Source: Ascoidea rubescens DSM 1968
Lineage: Eukaryota > Ascomycota > Saccharomycetes > Ascoideales > Ascoideaceae
Direction: 5' to 3'
Assembly: GCF_001661345.1 (NCBI RefSeq)
Contig: NW_017962913.1
Span: 1,927,428 to 1,991,427 of the forward strand
DNA: 64,000 bases
Position numbers and translations under genes: made by a program. Shown piece by piece: positions 29,512 to 40,000 of the stretch. Within the stretch, counting starts at the first letter, position 1. Each line of letters opens with the position of its first letter. Under the pieces are notes generated by a model, which made no database searches, was not told the DNA's origin, and saw only the letters and a program-made list of their open reading frames with translations.

Positions 29512-32328
29512 TTAGTATTGTTGCAATATTTCATTAATTTTCTCGTTGGAAGACACTTTTTTCATTCCTTTATATTCCATCAAAAATACACCATTTCCTT
29601 TAGTCAAACTTCTTAATTTACTCAAATATCCAATCATTTCTCTTAATGGCACTTCCGCATTGATTTTTTGTTTCCCATTGATATCCCTCAAAACTTCTTT
29701 TTTGGTTCCACTGCTAGCATAAGTTAATGTTGGATCAAATGGAAAAAATTGCTTATTTAGTTCATCTGAGCTTGAAAAATAGGTTGGTTCTGCATTTGGA
29801 TTTTTTCTATTCAAATTATTACTTTCGTTGTCATCTTCAATCGACGATATCTCTCCTCTTCTGACGGAAGTTAAATCCTGTATCACTTTACCAAGATCTT
29901 CTGTATTTACAAACACTTGGGTTTTCATAATTGGTTCCAATAATGTATAGTTTTTCTTTAAGTCAGTTTCATTAGAGTAACAATTAATCGCTTCAACCAT
30001 TGCATTTCTTGTAACTTGTAGCAATGGCGCCCAGCTGCTCAATTCTTTAGAGATATTCCATTTATTAATTCTAACCAAAACAGAATTTAGCGGCAACCTT
30101 GCAATTGGTCCTCCTCTTTGTAATCCGGATATTACTGATGAGTAAAGACTCTGAATTATTTGCTCATACTTTATTTGATAAGGCCAAATCATTTCTTCTG
30201 CGGAATCCTCTTTACTTTCCTTAGTACTGTTGAAAAATGTTCTAGCCGCTTGAGGTGCAGATTCTAGGGGCACATATATCAAGTTGTTATCAAGTTCAAG
30301 ATCAAATAAACCCTCTTTATTGTATAGCTCATGATCTTTTGCCAATCCACTAATTGGTTCTAACAGCAAACTTACCTCACAAACAAAATGCCCATTATTA
30401 TCATCAATCTTATTGACGGTCCGAGATTTATTTAAAATGCTTTCTTTATATGACACCATTACTTTACTCATCTTACAATTTGTTTTTAAGTCATTGATCA
30501 ATCTATCTTTAACGATTTCTAAATGCAATTCACCCATTCCACTTAATAACATTTGGCCAGTCTCATCATCATAAAATACTCGTAATGAAGGGTCTTCTCT
30601 TAGTATTATAGCAAGATTGTTGTCTAATATCTTTTTATCTTTGAGTGATTTCGGTTCAATAGAGGAGATGAAAATTGATGGAGGAATGGAAATTGGGTTG
30701 AGTACCAAAGATTGTTCTAATTCAGTAAAGCTCTTCGTGCCATCTTTTTTAAAGATGTGACAAATTAATGTATCTCCTGTTCTTATTTCATTATCGTTAT
30801 TCAACCCCCCAAAATTAGAATTGTCTAAAGAGTCAGACGTTGAAACATCCGATATCGAATGTTTTGATTCGACTTGCGAGTCTGCTGATACTGAGGATAT
30901 CAAAGAAGCAATAATAACCCCAATGTTCCCACATGTCAACTTGTCGATCTCTTGAGTGACATTTCCATTAATTAGAAGCAACTTCATGATTCTAAATCTT
31001 TTATTAGTTCTGGAGTTCAAAAGAACAGAACCATTTAGAACAGTTCCGGCATAAACTCTGATAAATATCATGATATTTTTTCTGTCATCAGTTATAACTT
31101 TGAATGCTAGAGCCAATGACAAATGCTGATTGTTGTTCACTACTAAACCCTTGGTGGCATCAAATTTCATTGGAATTTTTTGCTCGGCTGCATTGTTTGA
31201 TTTATTAGAATGTTTTTTGGTTGTTTTTCTTTTGGAAATATTGCTTAAATTGAATGAAATTTCTGGGTACTGAGTCTCCACAGGATTTGGTAGATAACTT
31301 ATTACACTATCTAATAAAGGCTGTACACCGATGTTTTTAAAGCTTGCACCACATAATACTGGCGAAACTTTATTGGTTATTGTTGAAAACTTGATTGCAT
31401 TTTTTAAAGTTTTATTATCGACATTTAAATAATTCTCATCATTATTGAAAAAGTTTTCAAATAGTTTGTCGTTTCCTTCAATGTCACACAACGTCTCAAT
31501 CATGGATTCTCTCGATTTTAGTAGTTCTTCAAAAGCAAGTGGATACTTTGATTGATTTTCTGTTTGTAGTAAATCCACCACAGAGATTTTATCGCCATTG
31601 ATGTCATCATTGATATCCCAAATTAACAAATTTTTTTCAATAACATCAATGATACCCGAAAAGACTCTTTCTCTGGTTTGTGTATTTTCAACAAAATACG
31701 GGATGTTTACAAGGACGATTTTTGTTTTCAATTTCTGAATAATCTCCTTACAAGATCTTGAAAAGCCAGCACCCATTCGATCCATTTTGTTTATAAATAT
31801 GATACTTGGCAAGTTCAAATATTTTGACTGGTTCCAAACCTTTTCAGTTTGGGCTTCAACACCTGCAACACCATCCAAAATAACCACAGCACTATCTAAA
31901 ACTCTTAAAGATCTTATAACTTCAAAAGTGAAGTCAGCATGACCAGGAGTATCAATCAAGTTAATTTTGTTTTTATTCCAAGCAAAGGTGACAGCAGCAG
32001 ACTGAATTGTTATGCCTCTGTTTCTTTCTGCAGGGAGATAATCAGTAATTGTGTCGCCCTGATCCACATTTCCAATTGATTGAATGGAGCCAGAGTAGTA
32101 AAGCATTCTCTCTGTAGTTGTAGTTTTGCCAGCATCAATATGAGCAATAATACCAATATTTCTTGTTTTGATAATTTTCAAGCTGTTCAAATCCTTTGGA
32201 AGATCTTGTTTGGCAGTTGAATAGTTGAAAGATAAGAAGGTTGAGGTGAATTTAGGAACAAGAGATCTTGAGAATCCCTTGAATGTTGTGGCTGCCTTTA
32301 GAAAAGAGATTCTTGATATTGAAATCAT
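29512..32328 (-). CDS. MEF2: Mitochondrial elongation factor G2 / ribosome recycling GTPase Mef2
   Basis: 938 residues; S. cerevisiae Mef2 has 819. EF-G2 works with mitochondrial RRF to split ribosomes after termination. The N-terminus is basic, Ser/Arg-rich and lacks acids (MISISRISFLKAATTFKGFS), as expected of a mitochondrial presequence. The GTPase domain follows, with AHIDAGKTTTTERM (P-loop near 60-75), RGITIQSAAVTF, DTPGHADFTFEV and NKMDRMGAGF. Later EF-G domains are seen at VLCGASFKNIGVQPLLD, MLLSGMGELHLEIVKDRL and RGGPIARLPLNSVLVR. The tail EVPLREMIGYLSKLRSLTKG and FLMEYKGM is the usual domain V ending. Extra length comes from hydrophilic inserts near 375-395 and 485-515, and in domain IV. 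It is divergent from GCN3. Confidence 0.93.
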   Translation of the reverse strand: MISISRISFLKAATTFKGFSRSLVPKFTSTFLSFNYSTAKQDLPKDLNSLKIIKTRNIGIIAHIDAGKTTTTERMLYYSGSIQSIGNVDQGDTITDYLPAERNRGITIQSAAVTFAWNKNKINLIDTPGHADFTFEVIRSLRVLDSAVVILDGVAGVEAQTEKVWNQSKYLNLPSIIFINKMDRMGAGFSRSCKEIIQKLKTKIVLVNIPYFVENTQTRERVFSGIIDVIEKNLLIWDINDDINGDKISVVDLLQTENQSKYPLAFEELLKSRESMIETLCDIEGNDKLFENFFNNDENYLNVDNKTLKNAIKFSTITNKVSPVLCGASFKNIGVQPLLDSVISYLPNPVETQYPEISFNLSNISKRKTTKKHSNKSNNAAEQKIPMKFDATKGLVVNNNQHLSLALAFKVITDDRKNIMIFIRVYAGTVLNGSVLLNSRTNKRFRIMKLLLINGNVTQEIDKLTCGNIGVIIASLISSVSADSQVESKHSISDVSTSDSLDNSNFGGLNNDNEIRTGDTLICHIFKKDGTKSFTELEQSLVLNPISIPPSIFISSIEPKSLKDKKILDNNLAIILREDPSLRVFYDDETGQMLLSGMGELHLEIVKDRLINDLKTNCKMSKVMVSYKESILNKSRTVNKIDDNNGHFVCEVSLLLEPISGLAKDHELYNKEGLFDLELDNNLIYVPLESAPQAARTFFNSTKESKEDSAEEMIWPYQIKYEQIIQSLYSSVISGLQRGGPIARLPLNSVLVRINKWNISKELSSWAPLLQVTRNAMVEAINCYSNETDLKKNYTLLEPIMKTQVFVNTEDLGKVIQDLTSVRRGEISSIEDDNESNNLNRKNPNAEPTYFSSSDELNKQFFPFDPTLTYASSGTKKEVLRDINGKQKINAEVPLREMIGYLSKLRSLTKGNGVFLMEYKGMKKVSSNEKINEILQQY

Positions 32329-32697
32329 TTTGAGCTAGATTTCAGATAACGATATCCAAACAAAAGTCGATAGTAGATTTGGTTTTGGAGATATAATAGA
32401 AGCTGTGATTACCCCATTTTTCAAAAGGGTCCTGACTTGAGAGTAGATTTTGGTCTTAAAGGGTAAATACTGACGGTGCGAGTCTCGCAGAAAAGGTACT
32501 ATAACCAAATGTCCTGAAAATGTAGGGGGATTACTCATCAGGATTCTGAGAAACATTTCAATTATGGAAGAAAGAAAAGAGTTAATGAAATGGTTAAAAC
32601 TTTTAATGAGACTTTGATGGTGATAAAATCATAAGTTGGTGGAATCAAATAGGATTTGAGAGTAGTTTTAAGATTAGAAGGATTTAATATACTCAAA
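32329..32697. promoter_or_regulatory. Divergent MEF2/GCN3 promoter
   Basis: 369 bp, AT-rich. It contains a perfect inverted repeat TGCGAG-T-CTCGCA (32477-32489), the only GC-rich patch here. Short frames on the minus strand (32335-32556, 32562-32780) lack any coding signature. Confidence 0.5.
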
Positions 32698-33714
32698 ATG
32701 GCAACATTGACTAATCTGGTGAATGCTACATCATTGGAATTTGAACGAAGAAGGAAATTGGATGATGAAGAGTTTGACATTGTTGATTGCTACTTGAAAA
32801 TATTAGAAGAAGATCAGGAAATCTCCATGCCTATTGCAGCCATTCAGGCTTTATTGTCTTTTTTGAGGTTTCGACAACCATCAACGCAGGCTGAATTGAT
32901 TGACATATTAAAGAAGGCTACCAATAAACTCAAGGACCGAGTTGATGATTCTACTTCGTTGTCAGCTGGATGTGATTTATTTTTGAGGTATATTACGAGA
33001 AATTTAAATTTGTATAAAAACTGGGATTTGGTCAAGATTCATCTAATTGAAAATGGGAACATTTTTCTTACCAGATCCAAAGAGAGTCGATCCAAAATAT
33101 GCAAGATTGGATACAAGTTCATCAAAGATGGAGATATAATATTGGTACACTCCTTTTCAAGAGTGGTTTTACAATTGTTGGTGAAGGCCAATGAGGAAAA
33201 CATCAGATTCAGAGCATTTGTAACAGAAGCCAAACCTAGCAAAACCAAATACACATCAATCAATATGGTGGAGGAATTGAGAAAAAGTGGAATTCCAACA
33301 AAGTTGATACTTGATTCCTCAGTTGGATACGTTATAAACAAAATCGACAAGATTTTGGTTGGAGCCGAAGGTGTGTTGGAGACGGGAGGTGTTGTGAATC
33401 ATATTGGCACATATCAAATTGGATTACTCGCCAAAACAGCCAACAAACCATTGTATGTGGCAGCAGAATCGCACAAGTTTGTCAGAGAGTTTCCATTAAG
33501 TCAAGACGATTTCTCTAAACGGTATGAGAAGAATGATATCATGAACTTTGATAAATCGACCAAAAGCAGCGAGGAGGATATAATCTACGAGTTGAATAGA
33601 AACCCTAAACTAGATTTCACTCCACCAGACTACGTTACAGCATTAATAACTGATTTGGGAGTGCTAACTCCTAGTGCAGTTTCCCACGAATTGATCAAAA
33701 TGTGGTATGATTAG
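32698..33714 (+). CDS. GCN3: Translation initiation factor eIF2B subunit alpha (Gcn3)
   Basis: 338 residues; S. cerevisiae Gcn3 has 305. eIF2B-alpha is the regulatory core subunit of the eIF2 guanine-nucleotide exchange factor and senses phosphorylated eIF2-alpha. Family landmarks run through the protein: MPIAAIQALLSFLR near residue 43, then SLSAGCDLFLRYITR, LVKIHLIENGNIFL, GDIILVHSFSRVVLQLL and KYTSINMVEELRKSGIPTKL. Then come KILVGAEGVLETGGVVNHIG, TYQIGLLAKTANKPLYVAAE and SHKFVREFPLSQDDF. It ends in DYVTALITDLGVLTPSAVSH. ATG 32698 was chosen over earlier alternative starts because conservation begins there. A charged insert near residues 280-300 accounts for the extra length. Confidence 0.95.
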   Translation: MATLTNLVNATSLEFERRRKLDDEEFDIVDCYLKILEEDQEISMPIAAIQALLSFLRFRQPSTQAELIDILKKATNKLKDRVDDSTSLSAGCDLFLRYITRNLNLYKNWDLVKIHLIENGNIFLTRSKESRSKICKIGYKFIKDGDIILVHSFSRVVLQLLVKANEENIRFRAFVTEAKPSKTKYTSINMVEELRKSGIPTKLILDSSVGYVINKIDKILVGAEGVLETGGVVNHIGTYQIGLLAKTANKPLYVAAESHKFVREFPLSQDDFSKRYEKNDIMNFDKSTKSSEEDIIYELNRNPKLDFTPPDYVTALITDLGVLTPSAVSHELIKMWYD

Positions 33715-34057
33715 AACAACCACAATAAACATAACTCAAGGTAGCTAGATTAACAATTATTACTCAGGTAGTCATTTCTGCCAAAGCACTAGCGAAAAGC
33801 TAAGAAAGGGCAAAAGTAAAAAATTAAAAAAGTAATACACCAATTGGCCTTTATTTTGATTACACACAAGGCAAAGGAGCAAGACCCAGAAAAGCAAGAA
33901 GCAAGGTTTACACAGTCCCAACAACAGTCGACGCAATGCCCTTCCCTCACCTCTCCAGGCCGTATTGTTCTGGAGCTGCAAAGTGCGTCCACACGCCTTT
34001 TGCCCTTCTGTCGCTAATATAAAAAGCAAAAACGCTCGGGAAACGGCTGTGGCTCAG

Positions 34058-34063
34058 CACGTG
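34058..34063. promoter_or_regulatory. Cbf1-type CACGTG in the MUP1 promoter
   Basis: The E-box with flanking AT (ATCACGTG on the minus strand) is the full Cbf1 preference RTCACRTG. With the adjacent CTGTGGC it forms the composite site used by Cbf1-Met4-Met28 and Met31/32 at sulfur genes in yeasts. Confidence 0.6.
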
Positions 34064-34378
34064 ATTTTTCACCACCAGGCTTTCGGATCCCATCCACTCC
34101 GCTGGACGTGCAGCTTTTGTAAGAGAAAGTGCTGACTGGGCTGCAGTGCAGGTCTTGGGAAGCACTGCGATAGAAGAGAAGAGCCATCCATAGAGCTGGG
34201 CTTTAAGGTTGGACATGGCAAACTGTGTATTAATATCATGAAGCTCTGGGGTTGGTTTTGCAATTTATGCTCTTCTCATTGACAAGAACTCTATTCTCAA
34301 AGTCAAACAAAGCAAACTGTCTACAGCCCTAAGCTAGTGCCGCTGTATTATTGTAACAATCCTGCTATCACCACTTGA

Positions 34379-34386
34379 TATATAAA
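34379..34386 (+). promoter_or_regulatory. TATA box of MUP1
   Basis: TATATAAA matches TATAWAAR exactly and lies 82 bp before the chosen ATG. This excludes starts further upstream such as 34375, which overlaps it. Confidence 0.6.
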
Positions 34387-34467
34387 TGGCCCATTATCTT
34401 TCAGGAATCTCGCATTTTTATCTTGTTTCTTCCAGTAATCTTCTCTCCGATCCTTAATTTTTTCAAA

Positions 34468-36129
34468 ATGTCTGGGATTATCAAATCAAATAGTTCGACG
34501 ACTGGCAATGAGCAGGTAAAATCAACCGAGTCCTTCAACAGAAATTTATCTAAACCAGAAAAATTAAAATCGCTGTCTGACATTGAATTGAATGTCATAG
34601 AGTTAGATCAAAATAAGAAAAACATCGGTTATGTTTCTGCTGTGTTTTTGATTCTCAATAGAGTTGTTGGTACTGGTATTTTCTCTGTTACTTCAAGTAT
34701 TTATCTTTTAAGTCTGTCCGTTGGGGCAACCTTGCTTCTATGGGCTGCTGGCTCAATTATTGCTTTGGCAGGATTGTATGTCTACATGGAATTTGGTTCT
34801 GCTATTCCAAGAAATGGAGGAGAAAAAAATTATTTGGAATACATTTTTCACAGCCAAAAGTTTCTAATCACTTCCATGTATGCTTCCTATGTTTTGCTAC
34901 TTGGTTGGGCCGCTGGTAACTCAATTGTAGCTGGTGAATATCTTCTCAATGCTGCTGGTCAAACCGTTACTCAATGGAACTCAAGAGGAATTGGTATTGC
35001 AGTTATAACATTTGCCTTTCTTGTTCATAGTGCCAATATTAAAGCTGGTTTGTACTTGCAAAACTTTTTGGGTCTTTTCAAAATTGGAATTATTGCCTTT
35101 ATATCTGTCACAGGGTGGGTAGCCCTAGGTGGAGGAATTAAGAATGACAATTTCCAACCTACAGGAAACTTCTCGAACGCCTTTGATGGCCCTTCTCCTA
35201 CAGGTTATGGAATTGTCACTTCTCTTTATAATGTTATTTGGTCCTTCATCGGTTATTCCAACGTTAACTATGCTTTAGGTGAAGTCAGAAATCCAACCAA
35301 GACCTTAAAGACTTCTGCTCCAATTGCCATTGTTTTGATCTCAATAATCTATATGTTTGTCAACATTGCCTATTTTGCCGTGGTGCCCAAAGAAGAGATT
35401 GGGACTTCAGGAAGAATATTAGCTGGTTCATTTTTTAGATTTGCTTTTGGTGAAACAGCAGAAAAAGCTTCCTCTGTTTTTGTTGGTTTGAGTGCAGTTG
35501 GAAATGTACTATCTGTTATATTTTCTCAAGGAAGAATTGTCCAGCAGTTGGGTCGTGAAGGAGTCTTGCCATTCAGTAGCTTTTTTGCTTCAACCAGACC
35601 ATTCAATACTCCTGCCACGGGTTTGTTTGAACACTGGTTAATTTGTGTTATTACAATTGTTGCTCCTCCTCCAGGTGATGCTTATAATTTTGTCATGAAT
35701 TTAATTTCCTATCCTTTGAATGTCATTAATACCGCGGTGGCATTTGGTCTATTGTACATTCATTATAAAGATTACAAACAAATTGATCTTTGGAAGCCTC
35801 CTATCAGAACTTATGATGTTGTCATTCTATTTTTTGGATTGGCATCTCTATATCTTATCATTGCTCCCTATATTCCTCCTGATGATGGTCAAAATGTTTA
35901 TAATGATTTACCCTATTGGATTCATCCTGTAGTAACATGGGGAGTCTTTGGTATTGGCGTTGTATATTATTTGGTATGGGGAGTTTTCTTACCAAAGAGA
36001 GGTGGCTATTACTTGGCAGTAAAAGAATTTTTAGGTGAAGATGGATTTTGGCGTAATAAAATATTTAAAATTCCAAATGGAGAAAATGAAAATAGTTACA
36101 TTGAGCAGCATCGCTATGAAAATGATTAA
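34468..36129 (+). CDS. MUP1: High-affinity methionine permease Mup1
   Basis: 553 residues; S. cerevisiae Mup1 has 574. It is an APC-superfamily (LAT-like) plasma membrane transporter importing methionine and cysteine. A Lys-rich cytosolic N-tail of ~70 residues precedes about 12 membrane segments; in yeast this tail carries the ubiquitin sites for endocytosis. The first segment holds NRVVGTGIFSVTSSIY, the unwound substrate-binding motif. Then come YVYMEFGSAIPRNGGEKNYL, LLGWAAGNSIVAGEYLL, VIWSFIGYSNVNYALGEVRN, NVLSVIFSQGRIVQQLGREG and APPPGDAYNFV. Near the end are LIIAPYIPPDDG and FLGEDGFWRNKI. These agree nearly residue by residue with yeast Mup1. ATG 34468 follows a TATA box and a TTTCAAAATG context. 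It is the last intact gene before the copia nest. Confidence 0.96.
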   Translation: MSGIIKSNSSTTGNEQVKSTESFNRNLSKPEKLKSLSDIELNVIELDQNKKNIGYVSAVFLILNRVVGTGIFSVTSSIYLLSLSVGATLLLWAAGSIIALAGLYVYMEFGSAIPRNGGEKNYLEYIFHSQKFLITSMYASYVLLLGWAAGNSIVAGEYLLNAAGQTVTQWNSRGIGIAVITFAFLVHSANIKAGLYLQNFLGLFKIGIIAFISVTGWVALGGGIKNDNFQPTGNFSNAFDGPSPTGYGIVTSLYNVIWSFIGYSNVNYALGEVRNPTKTLKTSAPIAIVLISIIYMFVNIAYFAVVPKEEIGTSGRILAGSFFRFAFGETAEKASSVFVGLSAVGNVLSVIFSQGRIVQQLGREGVLPFSSFFASTRPFNTPATGLFEHWLICVITIVAPPPGDAYNFVMNLISYPLNVINTAVAFGLLYIHYKDYKQIDLWKPPIRTYDVVILFFGLASLYLIIAPYIPPDDGQNVYNDLPYWIHPVVTWGVFGIGVVYYLVWGVFLPKRGGYYLAVKEFLGEDGFWRNKIFKIPNGENENSYIEQHRYEND

Positions 36130-36369
36130 ATCTGAAAATAGGCGGATATATTTCTTTTAACTTTTTGTTCCTATTATATTACTTCACTTTTGGCTGCTGT
36201 AAGTACCTTTACGCTCTTGCTCAACCGCTAACACCTTACTGAAATTCATATATTGAAGGCTGAACTTCAATTTTAGACCTACTTCCAATATAATCAAAAT
36301 TGAATACAAAACATACTGTCATTGCAACTGGAAAAAAAGCTACATCGTGAAGACAATGGTAAACAACTA
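36130..36369 (+). other. Spacer between MUP1 and the retroelement nest
   Basis: About 240 bp holding the MUP1 3' end. No gene or repeat is recognised; the first LTR-like sequence begins near 36,370. Confidence 0.5.
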
Positions 36370-37000
36370 AGCTCCATTATTCAAGGCTTTGTGACCCTCC
36401 CGGATGTCTACATTCGGTCTCTCGGTGTCTCTCACTGATCTGCTCCCATGACGCTCTGTGATCTAACCCAATTCCCGATAGAAAAAGCTGGCAACTGTTG
36501 TTGTAGCGAGTCAATGATAATATATTAAGGTCAAAAAAAAGGTAAGAAAGAAGGCCGTAGAAGAGATTGCCAGCCCTTTTCATAAAACACTGGGTTCGAT
36601 CACAGAGCCTCACGGGAGCAGACTGGTAACAGACACCGAAAGACTGAATGCAGACAACTGGCAGGCTCCGAAGAGCCCCTTTTAACCCAGTAACCAAAGC
36701 TATTATGATCGGGTCAATGAAGTCGACCATATCAGCAAACCGGTATGTTGTAGCAAATCCATAATAGCATATTAAAGTAGAGATGTATATACGAGAATGC
36801 ACAGCTAGCAAGACCGGCAGCCCCAGTTCAAGAATGCATGTCTATGATTTGTGAGCTTTCGCAATACCGATATGCGGTCCCTCGTTGTCTATCACCACAA
36901 GACTACATTGATGGAAAGTAATCATGCCCAATTCCTTAGAAATGGAACTCACGATTAGTGCTAGGCTCTGCTGTGTTACATCCGTTGTTATGTCAGTTCA
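36370..37000. repeat. Cluster of fossil copia LTR pieces in opposite orientations
   Basis: The same LTR core occurs on the plus strand at about 36,404-36,470 and inverted at about 36,590-36,660. A second LTR end on the minus strand lies near 36,745-36,830, and a weaker plus copy near 36,865-36,910. Each core has the shared order GTCTACATTCGG, then TCGGTGTCT, CTGCTCCC and GATCTAACCC. Conserved primer-site-like sequence flanks the LTR ends. These are old, partial copies stacked at the left border of the nest. Confidence 0.65.
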
Positions 37001-40000
37001 TTATTGTGAGTAGGCTACAACAAGAATTGAATCAAAGTGGCAATGTTCGATGGCAAAAGTTAGCAATTTTATTGGATGGTCCTAACAAGATTAGTCTGCG
37101 ACTAATGATGGAACTCGAATGGCCGACACTTGGAAGGGCGGGGTCTGCACCTGTGTGCACCTTTTTTGAGCGGTGATCAAGCTCATGATTATAGAATGAA
37201 AGCGTGCAATGAGCTCTACGTGTTTGCTTTGAAGTCAGATCATCCCGCTTTTACGACAGTATTGATTTCCTTCATCGGCGTACAAACCAAATTACAAATA
37301 GTGGACAGCAAGCATTAAAGATACCAATGAAAGCTGCTATGTTTATAATTGAATTCGCGGATGAAATTTCCCAATCGGAGTCGTGTGGCTCATGGGCCTG
37401 GACTAAGACATGAGACGATCATCATGCAGGACACGATCTTGATGGGACAACGGAATTGATGTCCTCAGCTATGTTAACTTTTAAATGGTAGTAGCGCTGT
37501 GATTCTGGCACAATTGCTAAGATGTCAAACGATCTGTTGTGCGGCAGACAAATACTGATCTGCTGATAATGCTGTAAGTATCGGATAATGAATGAAACGT
37601 TATTATAATAAGCTGCACATTCATTTCTAAGTGCTGTAATCATCACTATGAGCTGTAGCAAGTGCGTCGATTTGTTTATTGTTGTTTATTTCAATCACGT
37701 CAGGTCTGCCAAAAAGATACATTTGCCGCTTGTCGTTTTCTCATTTTGGTTTTGCACAATCAATTTGGACTGGGTGTCCACTGAGGTCTGAATTATTCAC
37801 GTAACATGTTTTACTGATAGAACGATTTTGGCCTGGCATTTTGGTATCAACGAGTATTCCGGTAAATTCTGGTCAGCTGGGCTGGATCGCTTTAACTTAA
37901 GCCAGTGAAAAGCTCACAACAGAGCTAACAAATTTTCACTTTGCTCAGCAGAGGAGACGTTTGGTTAATGTGCGCTTAGCATCATCGGTAGTTGATCTGA
38001 TATTTTTGAATGCACTCATTGATGTTTCTCCTCTAAGTTTTCTGCATGCCTGCAGAATGCTTCAAGAGGTGTATGCATAGCTACTGAAGGCACCTAATGT
38101 GCTAATGAGAGATCCCATCTCGGTATACGTTGAGTCTACTGGCTGTATCAGATATCTGCTTCCGCCGATTGTTTCACTGCTATCATTTTTTATTCAGATG
38201 AAATTGCTAGTATCCGCCAGAATATGGCTGTTGACGTTGAAAAATTCAGATGATGGTAGTAAATGGCAGATCACTGGAAAGTGTTTTGTATGTTACGGAT
38301 TGTGCTAATAGATCTCATGCTTTGTTGCTACAGATAGAGAAGCCGGGACTTCAATCGTAACCACTTGTCGTAGATTCAGTTGAAGATTTTCTTGAAGAGA
38401 GCAGCTTCAAAATCATTAGAATGATATTTTGCAGCATATGCTGATCCGCTAATTACTAGGATTTGTCATGACCTGCGGGTCATGAAGGTGGAAGTGCTCT
38501 AATGCATATTGCCACCGCAGTGATCTTCTTTCAGCAGGGGATCAAGATGCGATTCCCAATGCAAGCAAAGTCGATCACATTGTAAGCAGTTTCGCGGCGC
38601 AGCAGGCCACCGCAGCGTCTGTTTCTGATTGTGTTGGTATTCGTGAGCAAATGCAAAGTGCCGCCGTTGACTCAAGTCGTGATCTTTTTACCATTGTTGG
38701 TTTTTCACAAAACGGTTTATCACCTTGATGAACCGAAACGACGCATGTCTGTTGATCATAATGGTGATTGTAGTGGGGCCGTAGAAAAGTAGCAAAAGAA
38801 GAACGTGACGAAATTCATGACAACTTCAAATGAAGCTGACGGTCTCGACTATTTGAAAAATGAAGCTCTGATGTGTGCAGTCATTTGATAAGTTTGATTT
38901 GTCTCAACCATGGCGGAGGGTCAATCCCTTTCTCAGAACATCTTCAAGAAATTAATTCAACCGCTGCTAATTCAATTGTTCATCGATGGGCTCAGTATAG
39001 GTTAATCTCCATGCAAGGCTGGCAAACTATGTAACTGGATACAGATATTTCCGGCGTTGTTGGTGGCGGCAGATACAGTAGTGTGGTCCAAAAATTGTTG
39101 AATCATCGAAACAGCTGTATTGATGTGAGATCTACAAGTTGCTTTGATGATGCCACGTTGGGTTTTAAAAATCAATTGTTTGTCGCGACTGGACGACCAA
39201 TTGTCTTGGCCCTTGGTGTAAACCATATCTGTGTTGGTGTTTTGAGGAAAGATCGGTCCACAACTGTAACAAATATGAATTGCTTTGAACGAATCAGATG
39301 CATCCGCAGACGCGAATGATGATGTTGTTGATGCTAACACCGGCGCTGCATTTGCTAAGGCCTAACATCTGAACTATTAGAGCTGCCGAAGACAAATTAT
39401 TTCTTGATGGAAATCAGCTTAAATTGTTCACAATCACTTGAAGAAATAACTTTTTGGACTGGACTTAACTGACACAATTGGCCGCTGCCCAAGTTGGTGC
39501 TACTACTGCTAGGCGAAACCTTGCTGAGTCAGTCAGCAATGATGGTCAACAATCAGAGCATCAATTTTTGTTTAAAAGCAATTCTGTCCTGTTAGTTAAT
39601 TTCTGTTTTGAGTGGTGAGCAGTTGGCAATAGTGGGGTGATTGAAATGAAAGCATCAATTACTGGTGATTGTGTTTAGCGCAAACTAAGTGCTCACGCGT
39701 CTTTTCCGCTGGATAATGTTGAATATTCTAAAGCATTTTGTTCAGTAACTCTGCATCAAACTTTGCGATCGTTTTTTGCAGATGCAGGATCAATGACATC
39801 GACGTTCTTCCGATGAATGTACCATCTGCACTCCTCGATGATGATTTTCACAAGCGAGATTTACATTAGACGACGGTCTACATTTGATAATGCGAATTAT
39901 GTTTTGAATACAGGGGTCGTCGGACACATCCACCAATCTATAGCCTGAAGCAATTTTACTTTTGTTGGTGAACCATAATTGGTAATCTTCTTCAATTGTT

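Larger units (their letters stand above)
33715..34467 (+). promoter_or_regulatory. Long MUP1 promoter with methionine-regulon motifs
   Basis: 753 bp with a GC-rich centre (about 33890-34215). A Met31/32-like CTGTGGC (34047-34053) lies four bases before a Cbf1 box CACGTG (34058-34063), which reads ATCACGTG on the minus strand. A TATA box, TATATAAA, is at 34379-34386, about 80 bp before the start codon. The overlapping short frames on the minus strand (33772-34263) are not supported as genes. Confidence 0.65.

Noticed and set aside
34375-34467. N-terminal extension of MUP1
   Set aside because: The alternative start overlaps the TATA box and adds residues unlike the family.
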